Assembly: GCA_020698575.1 (NCBI GenBank)
Contig: CM036257.1
Span: 20,661,520 to 20,725,519 of the forward strand
Source: Bostrychus sinensis
Lineage: Eukaryota > Chordata > Actinopteri > Gobiiformes > Eleotridae
Length of the DNA: 64,000 nucleotides
Direction of reading: 5' to 3'
Shown here: one piece after another, positions 20,754 through 30,573 of the stretch
Position numbering within the stretch: position 1 is the stretch's first letter
Layout: each line of letters opens with the position of its first letter
The notes under the pieces: model-generated
What the model was told of the DNA's origin: nothing
What the model saw: only the letters and a program-made list of their open reading frames with translations
Database searches by the model: none
Program-made: the position numbers and the translations under genes

Positions 20754-23696
20754 GTCCCACCTTGTCCCACCTAACTGCACAAGTTGTCCCACTTCTAGTA
20801 CTTTTTGAGGTGGTCACCCTAGATATGGGACCTGAAAATAACTGCTGAGGCACAATGGTAACTTTGACAATATTATCAAATGTGATAAGAACATAATTCA
20901 CTGTAACCTTCTTAAAATGAATTAGCGGTAAAACGTTTGGCTCAGCAATAAAAACAGTGACCCTGCTTATAACCTTTTCAACGGAAACAATCTGAAACCT
21001 ACAGTATATAATTTTGCCTTTAGCTTATATGCTAATTATATATGCTAATTGGTACTTAAATACAACTGGCACAATGAACTGATTTGTGTTAATGGATTGT
21101 ATGGAAATAGTGTAATATTTGCAAATTCAGATGAGACCCCCCCACCTGGTATCTTCTTGGCCCAGCTGATCATGTGCACCAGCTCCTTGTCGGCCAGGTT
21201 GGTGAGAGACATCATGACGTTGGCTTCGGTCAGCGGCCTCTTCATGTCATTCATGAGGTAGATCTCTGGCGGCTCCGCCTCCATGATTCGCCCGATCAGC
21301 TGCTCTGGGGTCAGAGCAGGGGGCTGTGGCTCAGTACAAGATACAACAGGGGGTCCAGTTAAGAGCTTTGGCCCGGCACTCCTGCCCTGAGAGGACAAAC
21401 GGGTCACACGCCTACTCGCCTGTGGGGATTTTATGGTGCCACGCTCTTTTCGCATACCTGTGGAAAAGGAGGAGGACAGATTATAGGTCACAAATAATGA
21501 ACAGGGTTTCTGGATGGCCCCACAAGTTGAATTTAGGACTTTTTTTTTAGACCTTTTTAAGACCAATGTTGAAGAAAATTAAGACCTGTTTCATTTGCCC
21601 GCAGTGCACAAAAAGCTGAGTCATAAACATGGCCGTGTCGTTTAATTGTGACTTTTGACAACAGTGAGCTCCACAAAGCATTTTTTTCTAGGCAAGAAAA
21701 AAATCTGAGCTCTCGTATCGGCGACGATAATACACCTTTGAGAATTAAGTGGGAATTTAGAATAAGCTCTGAATGCAGTAGTTAGATAAAATGTATGTGA
21801 CATATTTAAGACCTGTTTAAACAACAAATTTAATACTTTATAAGGCCTTAAGTTCAGATTTTAAGTGTACAACCAAGAAAATATAGCTCTTTAAAGATAG
21901 CATGAACAGACATAAAATAAAGAATAAAAAAGATCACTTAGCCAACAAGCAGACCCACAACCAAATCTTAAACCATGGCCACTGCAGGTGAACTACTAAA
22001 GCATATAAGTTATGGTTTGGGAAATAGGAATGACCAAACGTTACCACTCACCACACTTTGTCATGCCAACTTCACAACATTTGCGTAGACGGCAAGCCTG
22101 GCAGCTCTTACGGCGGTTTTTATCAATAGTGCACTGGTTTGTTGCTGGACAGATGTAGTCATTATGTCCTATGACAAAATATACCAAGGTTAAAATGACA
22201 TTTGGCCTTTTGATATGTTAATCATTTCATTCAAATAACATTAATAGTGTTATGTACTGTAGTGTGGCTCACCTTGGATGCTCCTCTTAAAGAAGGCCTT
22301 GCACCCCTCGCAGGACCAGACTCCGTAGTGGTATCCTGAGGCATAGTCGTGACACACAGCGCAGTAATGGACGTCCGTTTTTACACCGGATGACACCACA
22401 GATTCGTCGCTCTCCTGGGAACGCCTCCTCTTGCTTTTAGATCCACAATAATATTTAAAAACAAAATTAGGCATAACTAATTATGTGTTATGACCACCTG
22501 CTTAATATGAAGCCCTATACACAACAAATTATGATGCACTGTCTATTCTGACACCTTTCTAGCAGAACCAGCATTAACTTCTTCAGCAAATTGAGCTGCA
22601 GTAGCTCATCTGTTGGATCGGACCACACGTGCATCACTTGTCGCCGGTTTACCACTGTCCTTTTTTTGGGCCACTTTTGATAAATGGTGACCACTGCAGA
22701 CTGGGAACAGCTACAGTTTTGAAGAAGCTCTGACCCAATCATTCAGCCATCACACATTTTTACCTTTGCCAAACTCGCTCAAATCCTTACTTTTGCCCAT
22801 GTTTCCTGCACAACAAAATGTTCACTTGCTGCCTAATATATCCCAAACCATGATGAAGAAATAATCAGTTTTTCACTTCACCTGTCAGTAGAGTGACCAC
22901 CTTTGGATGTACTGCACAGCCATTTAGGCATTTGTCCCCTGTCCTACTATATCATTGATGCTCAGGGGATTGTAAAAAAAGTGAGATTTAAGTTAAGAAC
23001 AACAAGGTAAGATCGATATTTCTTGTGTAAAATGTTTAATACATGTTTGTGGGCATCCTATCCGGGTTGGAGTATGGTTGGTGTGTTGCAGCTGTATTTT
23101 TATTAAAATAAGGTTTAGGCTGAGTTGGGGAGTTTTTGTCCCTCGAGTCGGTCCCTCTTTGTCCCAACAAATTGCACAACTTGTCCCATTTTAGTACTTT
23201 TTGAGGTGGTCACCCTACCTGTCAGTGGTCATAATGTTATGCCTGATTGTTGTATGTAGCACAAGCAAAGGAGGATCAAAGGATTGTACCTGGTCATTAA
23301 GACACTGTCCCTTGGTGTAACCTCCACCCACGGACTCGGAACTGCCTGGCTGTGCTGGGGGCGGGCCTGGGAGCGGTGGAGGTGTAAGGGTGACCCCACA
23401 TGTCCATGACTGGGCCAAAACAGAGACGGGCTCAAAGACTGGGGCACAGAGGAGCAGTTGGATAGTCCCGCATTGGTGTAGCTGAAGATGGTTGGGCTGT
23501 AGAAGGGTAATGCTGTGTAGTCGTGGGTAAGTTCAGTGTATGGGGAGGGGATGCAAATCGGCTGGGTGGGTTCGCCAGACAGTCCCGGAGACGATGACCC
23601 GAGGATGGGGGAGAGGACCCGACTGGCGGCCCGACTGGAGTCCACCTCCTGAAGCTGGAGCAGGGGCTTGTCCTTCTCTACAGAGGCAGCTGCCAT
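14384..23696 (-). CDS. esr2: Estrogen receptor beta (ESR2/NR3A2), eight coding exons, one frameshift
   Basis: A nuclear hormone receptor that binds estradiol and activates genes through estrogen response elements. Coding exons, 5' to 3' on the minus strand: 23290-23696, 22273-22433, 22052-22168, 21146-21457, 19538-19676, 17651-17784, 14950-15134, 14384-14645. The ATG at 23696 opens MAAASVEKDKPLLQLQEVDS, as in fish ER-beta. DNA-binding domain: eight zinc cysteines (160, 163, 177, 180, 196, 202, 212, 215) and P-box CEGCKA (177-182). Ligand-binding domain: Glu320 and Arg361 match the estradiol-clamping Glu353/Arg394 of human ER-alpha. Without the lesion the coding length would be 571 residues, normal for the family. 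Exon 7 has one extra base after Leu436 (see its entry). The gene faces syne2 tail to tail, as in mammals. Whether this is esr2a or esr2b is not resolved. Confidence 0.96.
14950..15134 (-). pseudogene. esr2: esr2 exon 7 with a 1-nt insertion (frameshift)
   Basis: The exon has good splice sites (CCAG before 15134, GTAAAC after 14950) and is 185 nt; the conserved ESR exon 7 is 184 nt. It opens with NMCLSSTEGSEEL, then an extra G at 15096-15097 moves the conserved continuation (QSRSKLLCLLDAVTDALVWA) into the next frame, where it is intact to the exon end. In the shifted frame the exon stays open, but exon 8 then begins TAA (14645-14643). The predicted product stops at 485 residues, without His491 (equal to His524 of human ER-alpha) and helix 12. 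No other disabling change was seen in the gene, so an error in the sequence is the simplest explanation; a real loss-of-function allele is possible. I mark only this exon as broken, not the gene. Confidence 0.88.
15289..15370. repeat. Fish SINE/LINE tail fragment
   Basis: It contains 'agggtgtaccccgact' and 'gctgggagaggctccag', a phrase pair very common in teleost dispersed repeats. It recurs at 20400-20500 and 48245-48300. It lies in an esr2 intron. Confidence 0.45.
16324..16779. mobile_element. hAT-like MITE (TARGGCTGCAAC ends) in an esr2 intron
   Basis: The ends TAAGGCTGCAACTAAC and GTTTGTTGCAGCCCTA are inverted. Flanks atctggac (16316-16323) and atctagac (16780-16787) are an 8-bp duplication with one mismatch, a hAT hallmark. 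The subterminal repeats of 'gattaat' type fit the familiar fish family with GGGCTGCAACTAACGATTA ends. It has no coding capacity. Confidence 0.75.
18410..18861. mobile_element. Nonautonomous element with 20-bp inverted ends and 9-bp duplication
   Basis: The left end TTGCCTGGAAATTCCAGACT pairs with the inverted right end at 19 of 20 positions. A perfect 9-bp direct duplication, gctaaagac, flanks it (18401-18409 and 18862-18870). A 9-bp duplication points to a Mutator-like (MULE) relative rather than hAT or Tc1. A strong hairpin (18801-18848, arms ccagactgatat and atatcagtctgg) sits at the right end. Unlike the surroundings, the interior is CpG-rich. It lies between esr2 exons 5 and 6. Confidence 0.75.
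19075..19275. repeat. tRNA-SINE-related dispersed repeat
   Basis: It contains 'cttgcccaaggacacaac' and 'gaaccgccaacctt', phrases also found in the SINE pair at 61147-61500. It lies in an esr2 intron. Confidence 0.4.
20187..20821. mobile_element. MITE with TAGRGTGACCACCT ends, copy 1
   Basis: The left end tagagtgaccacct pairs with the right end aggtggtcaccctA. The same ends and internal phrases (actgcacagccat, ttgtccca, tagtactttttgaggt) occur at 22889-23217. This copy is longer because it holds a SINE-tail-like piece (about 20390-20510) and an AT microsatellite. The flanking duplication is not preserved. Confidence 0.7.
20704..20746. repeat. (AT)n microsatellite
   Basis: An uninterrupted AT dinucleotide run of about 43 bp inside a MITE. 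Confidence 0.9.
22052..22433 (-). other. esr2: esr2 DNA-binding domain exons (two zinc fingers)
   Basis: Exon 2 (22273-22433) carries the first C4 finger, YCAVCHDYASGYHYGVWSCE, and the P-box helix GCKAFFKRSIQ. Exon 3 (22052-22168) carries the second finger, from NDYICPATNQCTIDKNRR to KSCQACRLRKCCEVGM. Intron phases match the family. One residue is unusual: Cys221 replaces the tyrosine that I know from ER-beta proteins at RKCYEVGM, a one-base change. Confidence 0.93.
22531..23254 (-). mobile_element. Tc1/mariner-type transposon remnant, split by a nested MITE
   Basis: On the minus strand the remnant reads a Tc1-like N-terminal helix-turn-helix piece (SQSAVVTIYQKW) with stops and frame breaks. 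The terminus 'ggtcataatgttatgcctga' at about 23227-23246 matches the common fish Tc1-like inverted repeat. A 329-bp MITE at 22889-23217 splits it. The remnant ends about 35 bp from the donor of esr2 coding exon 1. No active transposase is present. Confidence 0.75.
22889..23217. mobile_element. MITE with TAGRGTGACCACCT ends, copy 2, with 8-bp duplication
   Basis: The ends are tagagtgaccacct and its inverted partner aggtggtcacccta. It is flanked by perfect direct repeats cctgtcag (22881-22888 and 23218-23225). Excising it and one duplication restores the continuous Tc1-like terminus, which proves insertion after the Tc1 copy. The 8-bp duplication indicates hAT. Confidence 0.88.
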
Positions 23697-23947
23697 TACA
23701 ATTATCTCACTAGCACCAAGATCACTACATCATGGACAAACCACAGTGCCTGCACAGACATTGTCAAGTTTAGATCTGGCACTAGGCCTGCTGTGGTAAT
23801 TATCCACAATAACAAATACAATTAACACTGAATCCACCCACGTAGGTCGAAATAATTGAATGCACCAGGCTCACATCATAAATGCCTCGAAATGAAGCAG
23901 ATAATGTTGTTTAGAGCCACAGCCCAGGACAGTCAGTGACAGGACGC

Positions 23948-24016
23948 CTATAACTGCTTGACAGGAGCCTCTCTGGGACAGATGAGCTGTTCTGGAGTCA
24001 GTGTAAGCCCAGCCAT
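23948..24016 (-). CDS. Small upstream ORF in the putative esr2 leader
   Basis: A 22-codon ORF (MAGLTLTPEQLICPREAPVK plus two residues, then TAG) lies 250 nt upstream of the esr2 start codon, just inside a good minus-strand acceptor (TTTTGCAG, exon edge about 24054). Whether it is transcribed is unknown. Its core LTPEQLI equals residues 277-283 of esr2, and the 21 bases differ at three positions, all synonymous. It may be a translated uORF, an alternative start exon, or chance. Confidence 0.35.
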   Translation of the reverse strand: MAGLTLTPEQLICPREAPVKQL

Positions 24017-25628
24017 GGAGCAGAGGATGGGACAGGAGTTGTAAGACAATTCAACTGCAAAATAGAGAAACAGCAAATCATAAAACTATACCTGCATAAC
24101 ATTTTTACAAAATAATTTAGATTAATCATTCTCAACTGAGTCTTTTATTTTAGTTGTTTTAATTACATGATGAAACCATCAAACAATTCAGTTCAAGATT
24201 AACTTTGGTTTAGTAAAAGTGAATAGAAAGTTATTAGGGATGCAATTATCTACTCTACTGGGAACCACTGCTCTGAAGAATAGCAGGAGAAATCCTGAAA
24301 ACTAACAACACTTTAACATATTAACTATTAAGAGTAATAAACATGTAAAAAAACAATATTTTTTATGAATAAACAATTTGTAGATACTGTGTTAATATTG
24401 ATGTTCATAACTGAGGATTTACACTGAAACATTAATAACTTAGTGATTATGTCATTAGTAGGTCATAAGTTATGCTTTTTTAACAATACATTAACTTGTT
24501 GCTAATCCGTAACTGATACACAACTAGTTTTACAATGTGAAGTTATTAGAAAACCCAGAAAATTGGATAAAACATTTAAAGAAACAATGTTGTATCAGGT
24601 TCAAAAGAGGAATAACGTAACTATGTAATATCTATAGACACTACAGGTTTTAGATCAATGTAAACTAAACAAACAGACTATGTGAGGACAAGCTGGGTTC
24701 ACCCTAACATCTGGTACAGCAGTGGAGTTAATCATTGTGTGGCAGTGGTCTGTCCTCACTCAAGCCTGAGACGCGTTGTACCTTTGTGGCATCTGTCTAA
24801 TTTCCAAAAGTCATAATTTATCCCAAGAAAATTGTGTGGAGCAGCGAGGAGCTTGGCAGCCAACAAAGCGCTGTAATCCATGGGAGTATTTGGAAGCCAG
24901 TGTTGTAAGTGTAAGTAATTAAGCTCACAAAGCCACGAGTACAGTAGGGGACCATTAATTTTTATACAGATACCGAGAGATGCCAAAATGAACACTGATT
25001 TTTATTATATCAAATAAAAATGTGACTTGAGAAATTATTCTTACAGCTGTGAAACCATTCGGAGGAAATTGAGCCATCACGCTGAACATTTATTTATAAC
25101 ACAGACAACTTTCAGCCATTTGTCTGGCTGCCACAGCCTGAGTGCTCTGAGTGATGGTGTATGTCAAAGTTCAAACAATCACAAATGAGGAGAAGAAATG
25201 CACACACTTAATACTTCAGTATGCTTTTAGCTACCGCTCTTTGTCTCTTGCTAGACATAGTGAATGTACAAGTCCAAGTCTACTTTGATGCCAGCAACAC
25301 ATCTTAAATAGTTGGGACGGGGCAACAAAATGTAGAAAAAAGTTTGTGAGAGAAAAAGTAAGTAACATGGTTCTAATAAAAACTGGAAAAGATTTCTTTA
25401 GATGCAGATGCAAGAAGTCAAAAAACACTCACCAAAACTTTGTAACTGTGAACTTTACTTCTGTGTCTCATTATTTAATAAACATTTTCCCTTCATTTAT
25501 TGTAATATCGTATTTCAAAAATAAAAGCATCAGAAGACATTGATTAGGTCTGACTAACATACTCCCATGTCCTCCAGTGGTCAGTGTGTCCAACAAAGTG
25601 CAAGAGAAAAACACATATGTTAATGCAC

Positions 25629-25670
25629 TATTATTATCATTATTATTATTTATTATTATTATTATTATAG
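25629..25670. repeat. (TTA)n microsatellite
   Basis: Imperfect TTA/ATT run in AT-rich noncoding DNA. Confidence 0.8.
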
Positions 25671-26424
25671 TCCTCTACAATAAAATCATGTTTAGGTTTA
25701 TTATATTTAACCCATTAATAAACATGTGTTTATCTGTCCAGCTCTAAAAGTGCCAGAGTTAGCCACAGGAGCTAATATAATACAAATTTTTTAACGTCAT
25801 GTAATTGGTAGTTCATATTCTGTAATAATTGTAATAAACTGGTGACATATTAACAAGCACGTAAATGTATTTTATGACTACTCCCTTTCTAAACATAAAA
25901 AAATCAAAGTTACAAGTTGGGAATAAACATTTGGCTCTTATTTTTTCAATTTAATGAGATTTTTTGTCAGAGATTTCACCATTTTGAGTTACATCCACCG
26001 CATCGCTCTGTCCTGCTGCTAAAAGTGCAGACTTGTGATTAGCGAGCCGTGTAAATAAAGACATCTGGCTCATTGTGGACTTCTGTCTGGAGCTGGTGAG
26101 GCCACACTCATTCACTAAGAAAGTTTCCTGTTAACTTTCCAGTTCTTTTCAAATTAGATTAGGCTGATTCACTTGCATCAGACCAAATGTGTGGTTTAAT
26201 GTCCCACTGTGCACCACTAACGTAATTCCTTCAACAGTTTTATGGCTAAACTTGAGTACTTCTTTGGGAGGAAGGTATTCCTTTTGAATACTGAATATTT
26301 GTGAAAATAAATGTGCTTTTACTTAAATAAATTTATTATAAAGTTTCTAAATGTCTACTTTATGTATTTGTATGTTCTTAGGAGCAAAGAGGGTAGGACA
26401 CTCAACTAACAACTCAGATTTCTG

Positions 26425-26437
26425 TAGCAGCAGCAGC

Positions 26438-26470
<33 letters not shown>
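26425..26470. repeat. (AGC)n-(AGT)n microsatellite
   Basis: A pure trinucleotide tract, AGC units followed by about ten AGT units. A polyserine or polyleucine reading frame across it is an artefact. AGT tracts recur at many sites in the window. Confidence 0.9.
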
Positions 26471-26471
<1 letters not shown>

Positions 26472-28405
26472 CAAGTAGCATTACAAAGAGCAAATTAAAA
26501 GTAGTAACAGCAGTTGTAGTAATATTATTAGTCATAGTAGTAACAGTAGCAGTGTTCCCCATTAATTCAGAACATTACAACGGCCCATCATAATCTAAAT
26601 GTCCCCCATAATCTAAAACTGAACTATACAACTTTCCCCCCATAAATACATATCATTTACTGACTGATGCTACATAAATATTAAAATAAATAACTTATAA
26701 TAAATATATAAAATGTAGACACTTAACATTTATTGAATGTGGTGTTTAAGGCAATATTTTTGATAAATATTGGAACAAAATATATAAAAGAATAAAGGAA
26801 AGCAAAATGTGAATAAAAACCCTTAAAGTGGCTAAATACTTGGATAAAATATACACATACATAAAAAAAACTCAGTGTAAATAGGTAGGAAACCCTGCAG
26901 TAGAATTAGAAATAGTAGTAATACAGTAGTTGTGGTAGTAGTAGTAGTAATAATTAGCTTCAGTAGAAGCAGTAGTAACAGCAGAATTTGCAAAGAAAAC
27001 TTGTAAATGGCACTTAGCAAACTTTACATTCAGTACTTTCTAATTTAACTCATAATAATTTTGTTGAGTAATTTTCCTTCTACCTGACTTTTATTCATTG
27101 AAATACTTTTACTTAAAGGATGGATTTTAAGTACTTCTTCCAGCTCTGGCTAAACCGTCTGGACAACACAAACAGTTGAGTAGAGAAATTCCCCAAACCA
27201 TGGCAGACTGTGTAGACTTTGTAATGGATTGTGGTTTGACAAATTAAATTCTGGCTCTAAACTTTGACTGTGTGCAGCCGGTGGGAGGACTATTCATCTC
27301 TGTCATCCATCTTACCTGACTGTTACTAATAAAAAGGCAGGAAATCAAAGAGTTTGAGTTATGGCAAAGTTGAATTACTTTGCCAGCCACCTCATCTGTT
27401 TCTGTTCACATCAAATGACTGATTAGGACTTGATAAAAGGATCACTGTAACATGTGCGCCGCTGCAACAAGGATTACAAAACCAGAAATGTAACCGTAAA
27501 TTAAAAGTGCCTTTAGATTACAGCAAAACCACTGATAAAGTATTTCATTACTGCTTGACCTTAAAAGAAAAGATAAAACCTTTTGCATCAAAGTGGGACA
27601 TCTTGTAAAATTAATGGCGGGTTTTCAGCAACCTTGCCTGCAATGAACAATTGTAGAGAGAGCGGTTTCATTACATTTAGAGGTAAGACCAGATGTGGAA
27701 GAGTAGTGTTTCTTTGAAGCTTTGACCTTGTCTTTTCCCAGTCACTTGCTGCAACAGCTGACCATTCACTGAGGGAAAAACTCCCAGATCTTCCACTCAT
27801 ACTGCCCCCAGCAACCATTCAAATACTTAGAGAAAATGTCCTCTAAACTGCAACACTGCACTGAAATTTATAAGGCTTCTGGGAAAAATGACAGTCCTTT
27901 TTCAGAGACTGCCCAAACCACATTAGATGGGCCCCTTACAGTTCTTCCTGCAGATGGTGGGCCCATAGAAGGTCAACCACCAGGCATCGGACTGTACTCC
28001 AGGACGAACGCTATACTGAGCACCATGGACCAGCCCCTGCGTTTGGTTTTTGAACAACATAGAGTTTCCAGCGGAGGTCTGAAATCAGTGACCAGTGGAA
28101 CAGAGGGCTACAAGAACGTCTTCTTCCTTATCAATCAGTCCAAGGCAGATAAAATATTAACTTTGACTCACTAAATCTGCAAACATTTAAATTTCCCTCA
28201 CGGATTAAAAAAGTTAAAATCAAACTGAGCTTGTGTGAATGTGTGGTACATTCAAACATGCCATTGCATAAACATCCTTTACTCCCTGCTCAATTTACAA
28301 GGTCAAAGCCAAATAAAGCCAAACGTGACACAGACGTTGCTGGCCGTTAGCCACATGTTGCATACCGCTGGCTCAAAAACTCAAGGACAAGTGGAAGACT
28401 CGAAC

Positions 28406-28433
28406 CCTCCTCCTCCTCCTCCTCCTCCTCCTC
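28406..28433. repeat. (CCT)n microsatellite
   Basis: About nine CCT units in noncoding DNA upstream of esr2. Confidence 0.9.
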
Positions 28434-30032
28434 ACCATCAGCATCCCCCTCCAGGAAGAGGATATCAAGCCTTACTATATAAATATAAAATCTCATTCAA
28501 TGCTCCTCTATTATCAAAAACAGCTGTGTTTGATTTTTTTATATAAATTACTTACATGCAAACATTCATGTCAGTTGCTTACTTAAGTATTTCAATAACT
28601 GTATATTTTTATTCAAACAAGCAATTTCATTTTGTTGCTTATTTGGAAAAAGGCAACAGTACTGAGTGTTTTTTATTGTGTACTTGTAATAGTACACTAG
28701 TATACATATATACATAAGTGAGTTTTTCTAAAAAATCATAGTCTTAAAAACTACAATATTGTCTTTGTTACAGTATCATGATATATCCAAATATATTGTT
28801 GTGACACTTACTTCATGATACACATCAAATTGGCAGTTTTTTACTACTATAATATATATTTTTTAAAGTTACCTTAATATTTCTGGCAGCCACTGTTGTG
28901 TAACCAAAAGTCTTCTAACTTTTTACACAGCACTTTAGAAATAGAAGTAGTTTATAATCCATTTACAGCTAATGCAGTATTAATGCTGAGTGGGATAAGG
29001 GAAAAATAAACTACATTTGCAATTTATGAAGTGGTATTTAGCAGTTTAACAATTACAGTTACTAAACTCGACTTTACCTTACTAAAAATCATTGACTTAC
29101 TTCAATACACACAAAAGAAAAGATAAAACCGGTTGAAATTGACTAACTATATGCAGCTAAGGGAATATATCACAGGGAAATAAAGTTAGTTAGACAGAGA
29201 AAATAAATGTTAAGATTAATAGCTCTTGCAAAACGCTGTGAAGAGAACTGAGCCACATCCTATACTGAGTTTTGTTTTGAGATCTAGTGTCTAAAGTAAA
29301 TAGCTATAAAACAGTCACTGGGGACTAGTGAAACACAAATGTCCAGTTCTTTTCCCATCACTGCAAAAAAAAAAAATATAGCTCAAAGTGCAGCTTAATG
29401 TACAACAAGACACTTATGTTTAACTCACACAGTATGTTTAATGTTTAATGCCCAGTGCAAAATAAGCCTTGATTTTTAGCCTTGCAAAATAAGACATGAG
29501 TATTGATACACTGGGGCACAGCAGAGAGTACTGAGAGACTTGGGTCTGTATCAGTGCAGCTGACCTGATGGAAGCCACATGTTGACACAGTGATAAGTGT
29601 TTTTTGAAGTAGGCCACTGTTGTCATTGGATTACATTCATAAGCAGAATACTCATGATCATTACAGTCTAATACAGGACTTGCAAATAAAACTACAAGAA
29701 GAAATGGTATTTTTGAGATTACTTAATCTTTTTTTTCTAGTCCGTAAAATGTCATATACAATGGACATTCCCCAGAAGCTCAGGTAGGGCTGTGTCCATT
29801 AAACATTTTACAGCCTGTAGAGATTTCCTGTTGTTGGGCATATCAACCGTGTCAGATAATTTTTCATAAAGGTTTTGTAAAGAGCGTATTAAAGCAGCCA
29901 GACCATTACTGCTACGACTAAAACTGGATCTCTACCTTGCAACCTGTTGCAACAATCACTGGGACTGCAAACTGTTTTAGCAGCACGTCAAACACGTAGC
30001 TAAATAAGTTGAATAAAACTAAATATTCTTAC

Positions 30033-30290
30033 CTCTACACCCGCGTAAAAATGCAGTTGGTAAAGTTTACGCAGACGGTGTGGGGGAGTCCTGACACGTG
30101 AGTGGCTGCCCAGTGGGCAAATCTGAAGTGAGGCCGTGCAGCGGACAAGTTCACGGACACGGGGCAGGAACAGCGGCGGAGGGAGCAGCAGCTGAGTGTC
30201 GCTGTGAGCCCCGAGGCGCACGGCCAGTTGCGTTTACTGTGACGCCGTCAAATCAGAGTCAGCTACCCGGCGTCTGTTCCGGTCAGATCC
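30033..30290 (-). promoter_or_regulatory. Candidate esr2 first noncoding exon and promoter
   Basis: A GC- and CpG-rich patch (about 30060-30260) stands in AT-rich surroundings about 6.3 kb upstream of the esr2 start. On the minus strand it ends in a near-perfect donor (GAG then GTAAGAA, exon edge 30033). It contains TGACC (an estrogen half-site) near 30280 and a GC box-like segment. This suits a first exon spliced to the coding exon or to an exon near 24054. No TATA box is evident. There is no transcript evidence. Confidence 0.5.
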
Positions 30291-30518
30291 TTCAAAATAA
30301 AAGTAAAATATCTGTACTGCGTACTGTTGCTGCAAAATGGAATTACTCAAGTAGAATTTAATTTGCAAAAATATTAGAGGCAGGCTAATACATTTTCCCT
30401 TCTGCTAATAACAGTAGAAGCCTACTACAATGATTACTAGCCTATTATTACTCATGCTACTGCCTCTGTTGTTGCTACCCCTAGTAACATTACTACCGCT
30501 ACTTCCCACCTCTACAGA

Positions 30519-30520
<2 letters not shown>

Positions 30521-30572
<52 letters not shown>
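30521..30572. repeat. (AAT)n microsatellite
   Basis: About 17 uninterrupted AAT units. It lies directly after the phrase 'cccacctctacagagg', the end motif of the AGT-carrying hAT-like family. Confidence 0.9.

Positions 30573-30573
<1 letters not shown>

Larger units (their letters stand above)
23697..30032 (-). other. Putative esr2 5' intron/leader region
   Basis: This lies between the first coding exon and the candidate first exon. Besides the small ORF near 24 kb it holds an AT-rich element remnant (about 24120-24560) similar to the interior of the 3390-3895 element. It also has microsatellites (TTA near 25630-25670, AGC/AGT at 26425-26470, CCT at 28406-28433) and the right end of an AGT-carrying element near 27148. 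No coding exon is supported. Confidence 0.5.

Noticed and set aside
14384..23696. esr2 as a whole-gene pseudogene
   Set aside because: Only one lesion was found; all splice sites, the zinc fingers and the remaining frame are intact, so a local error or recent allele fits better.
26246..27156. Complete AGT-carrying element with gctaaact/gctaaacc flanks
   Set aside because: The right end (cttccagctctg) fits the family, but the left end lacks the CAGAGGTGG terminus, so the 7/8 flank match may be chance.
27836..28174. 112-codon open frame upstream of esr2
   Set aside because: No resemblance to a protein I know, no splice signals at its edges, and an isolated position in noncoding DNA.
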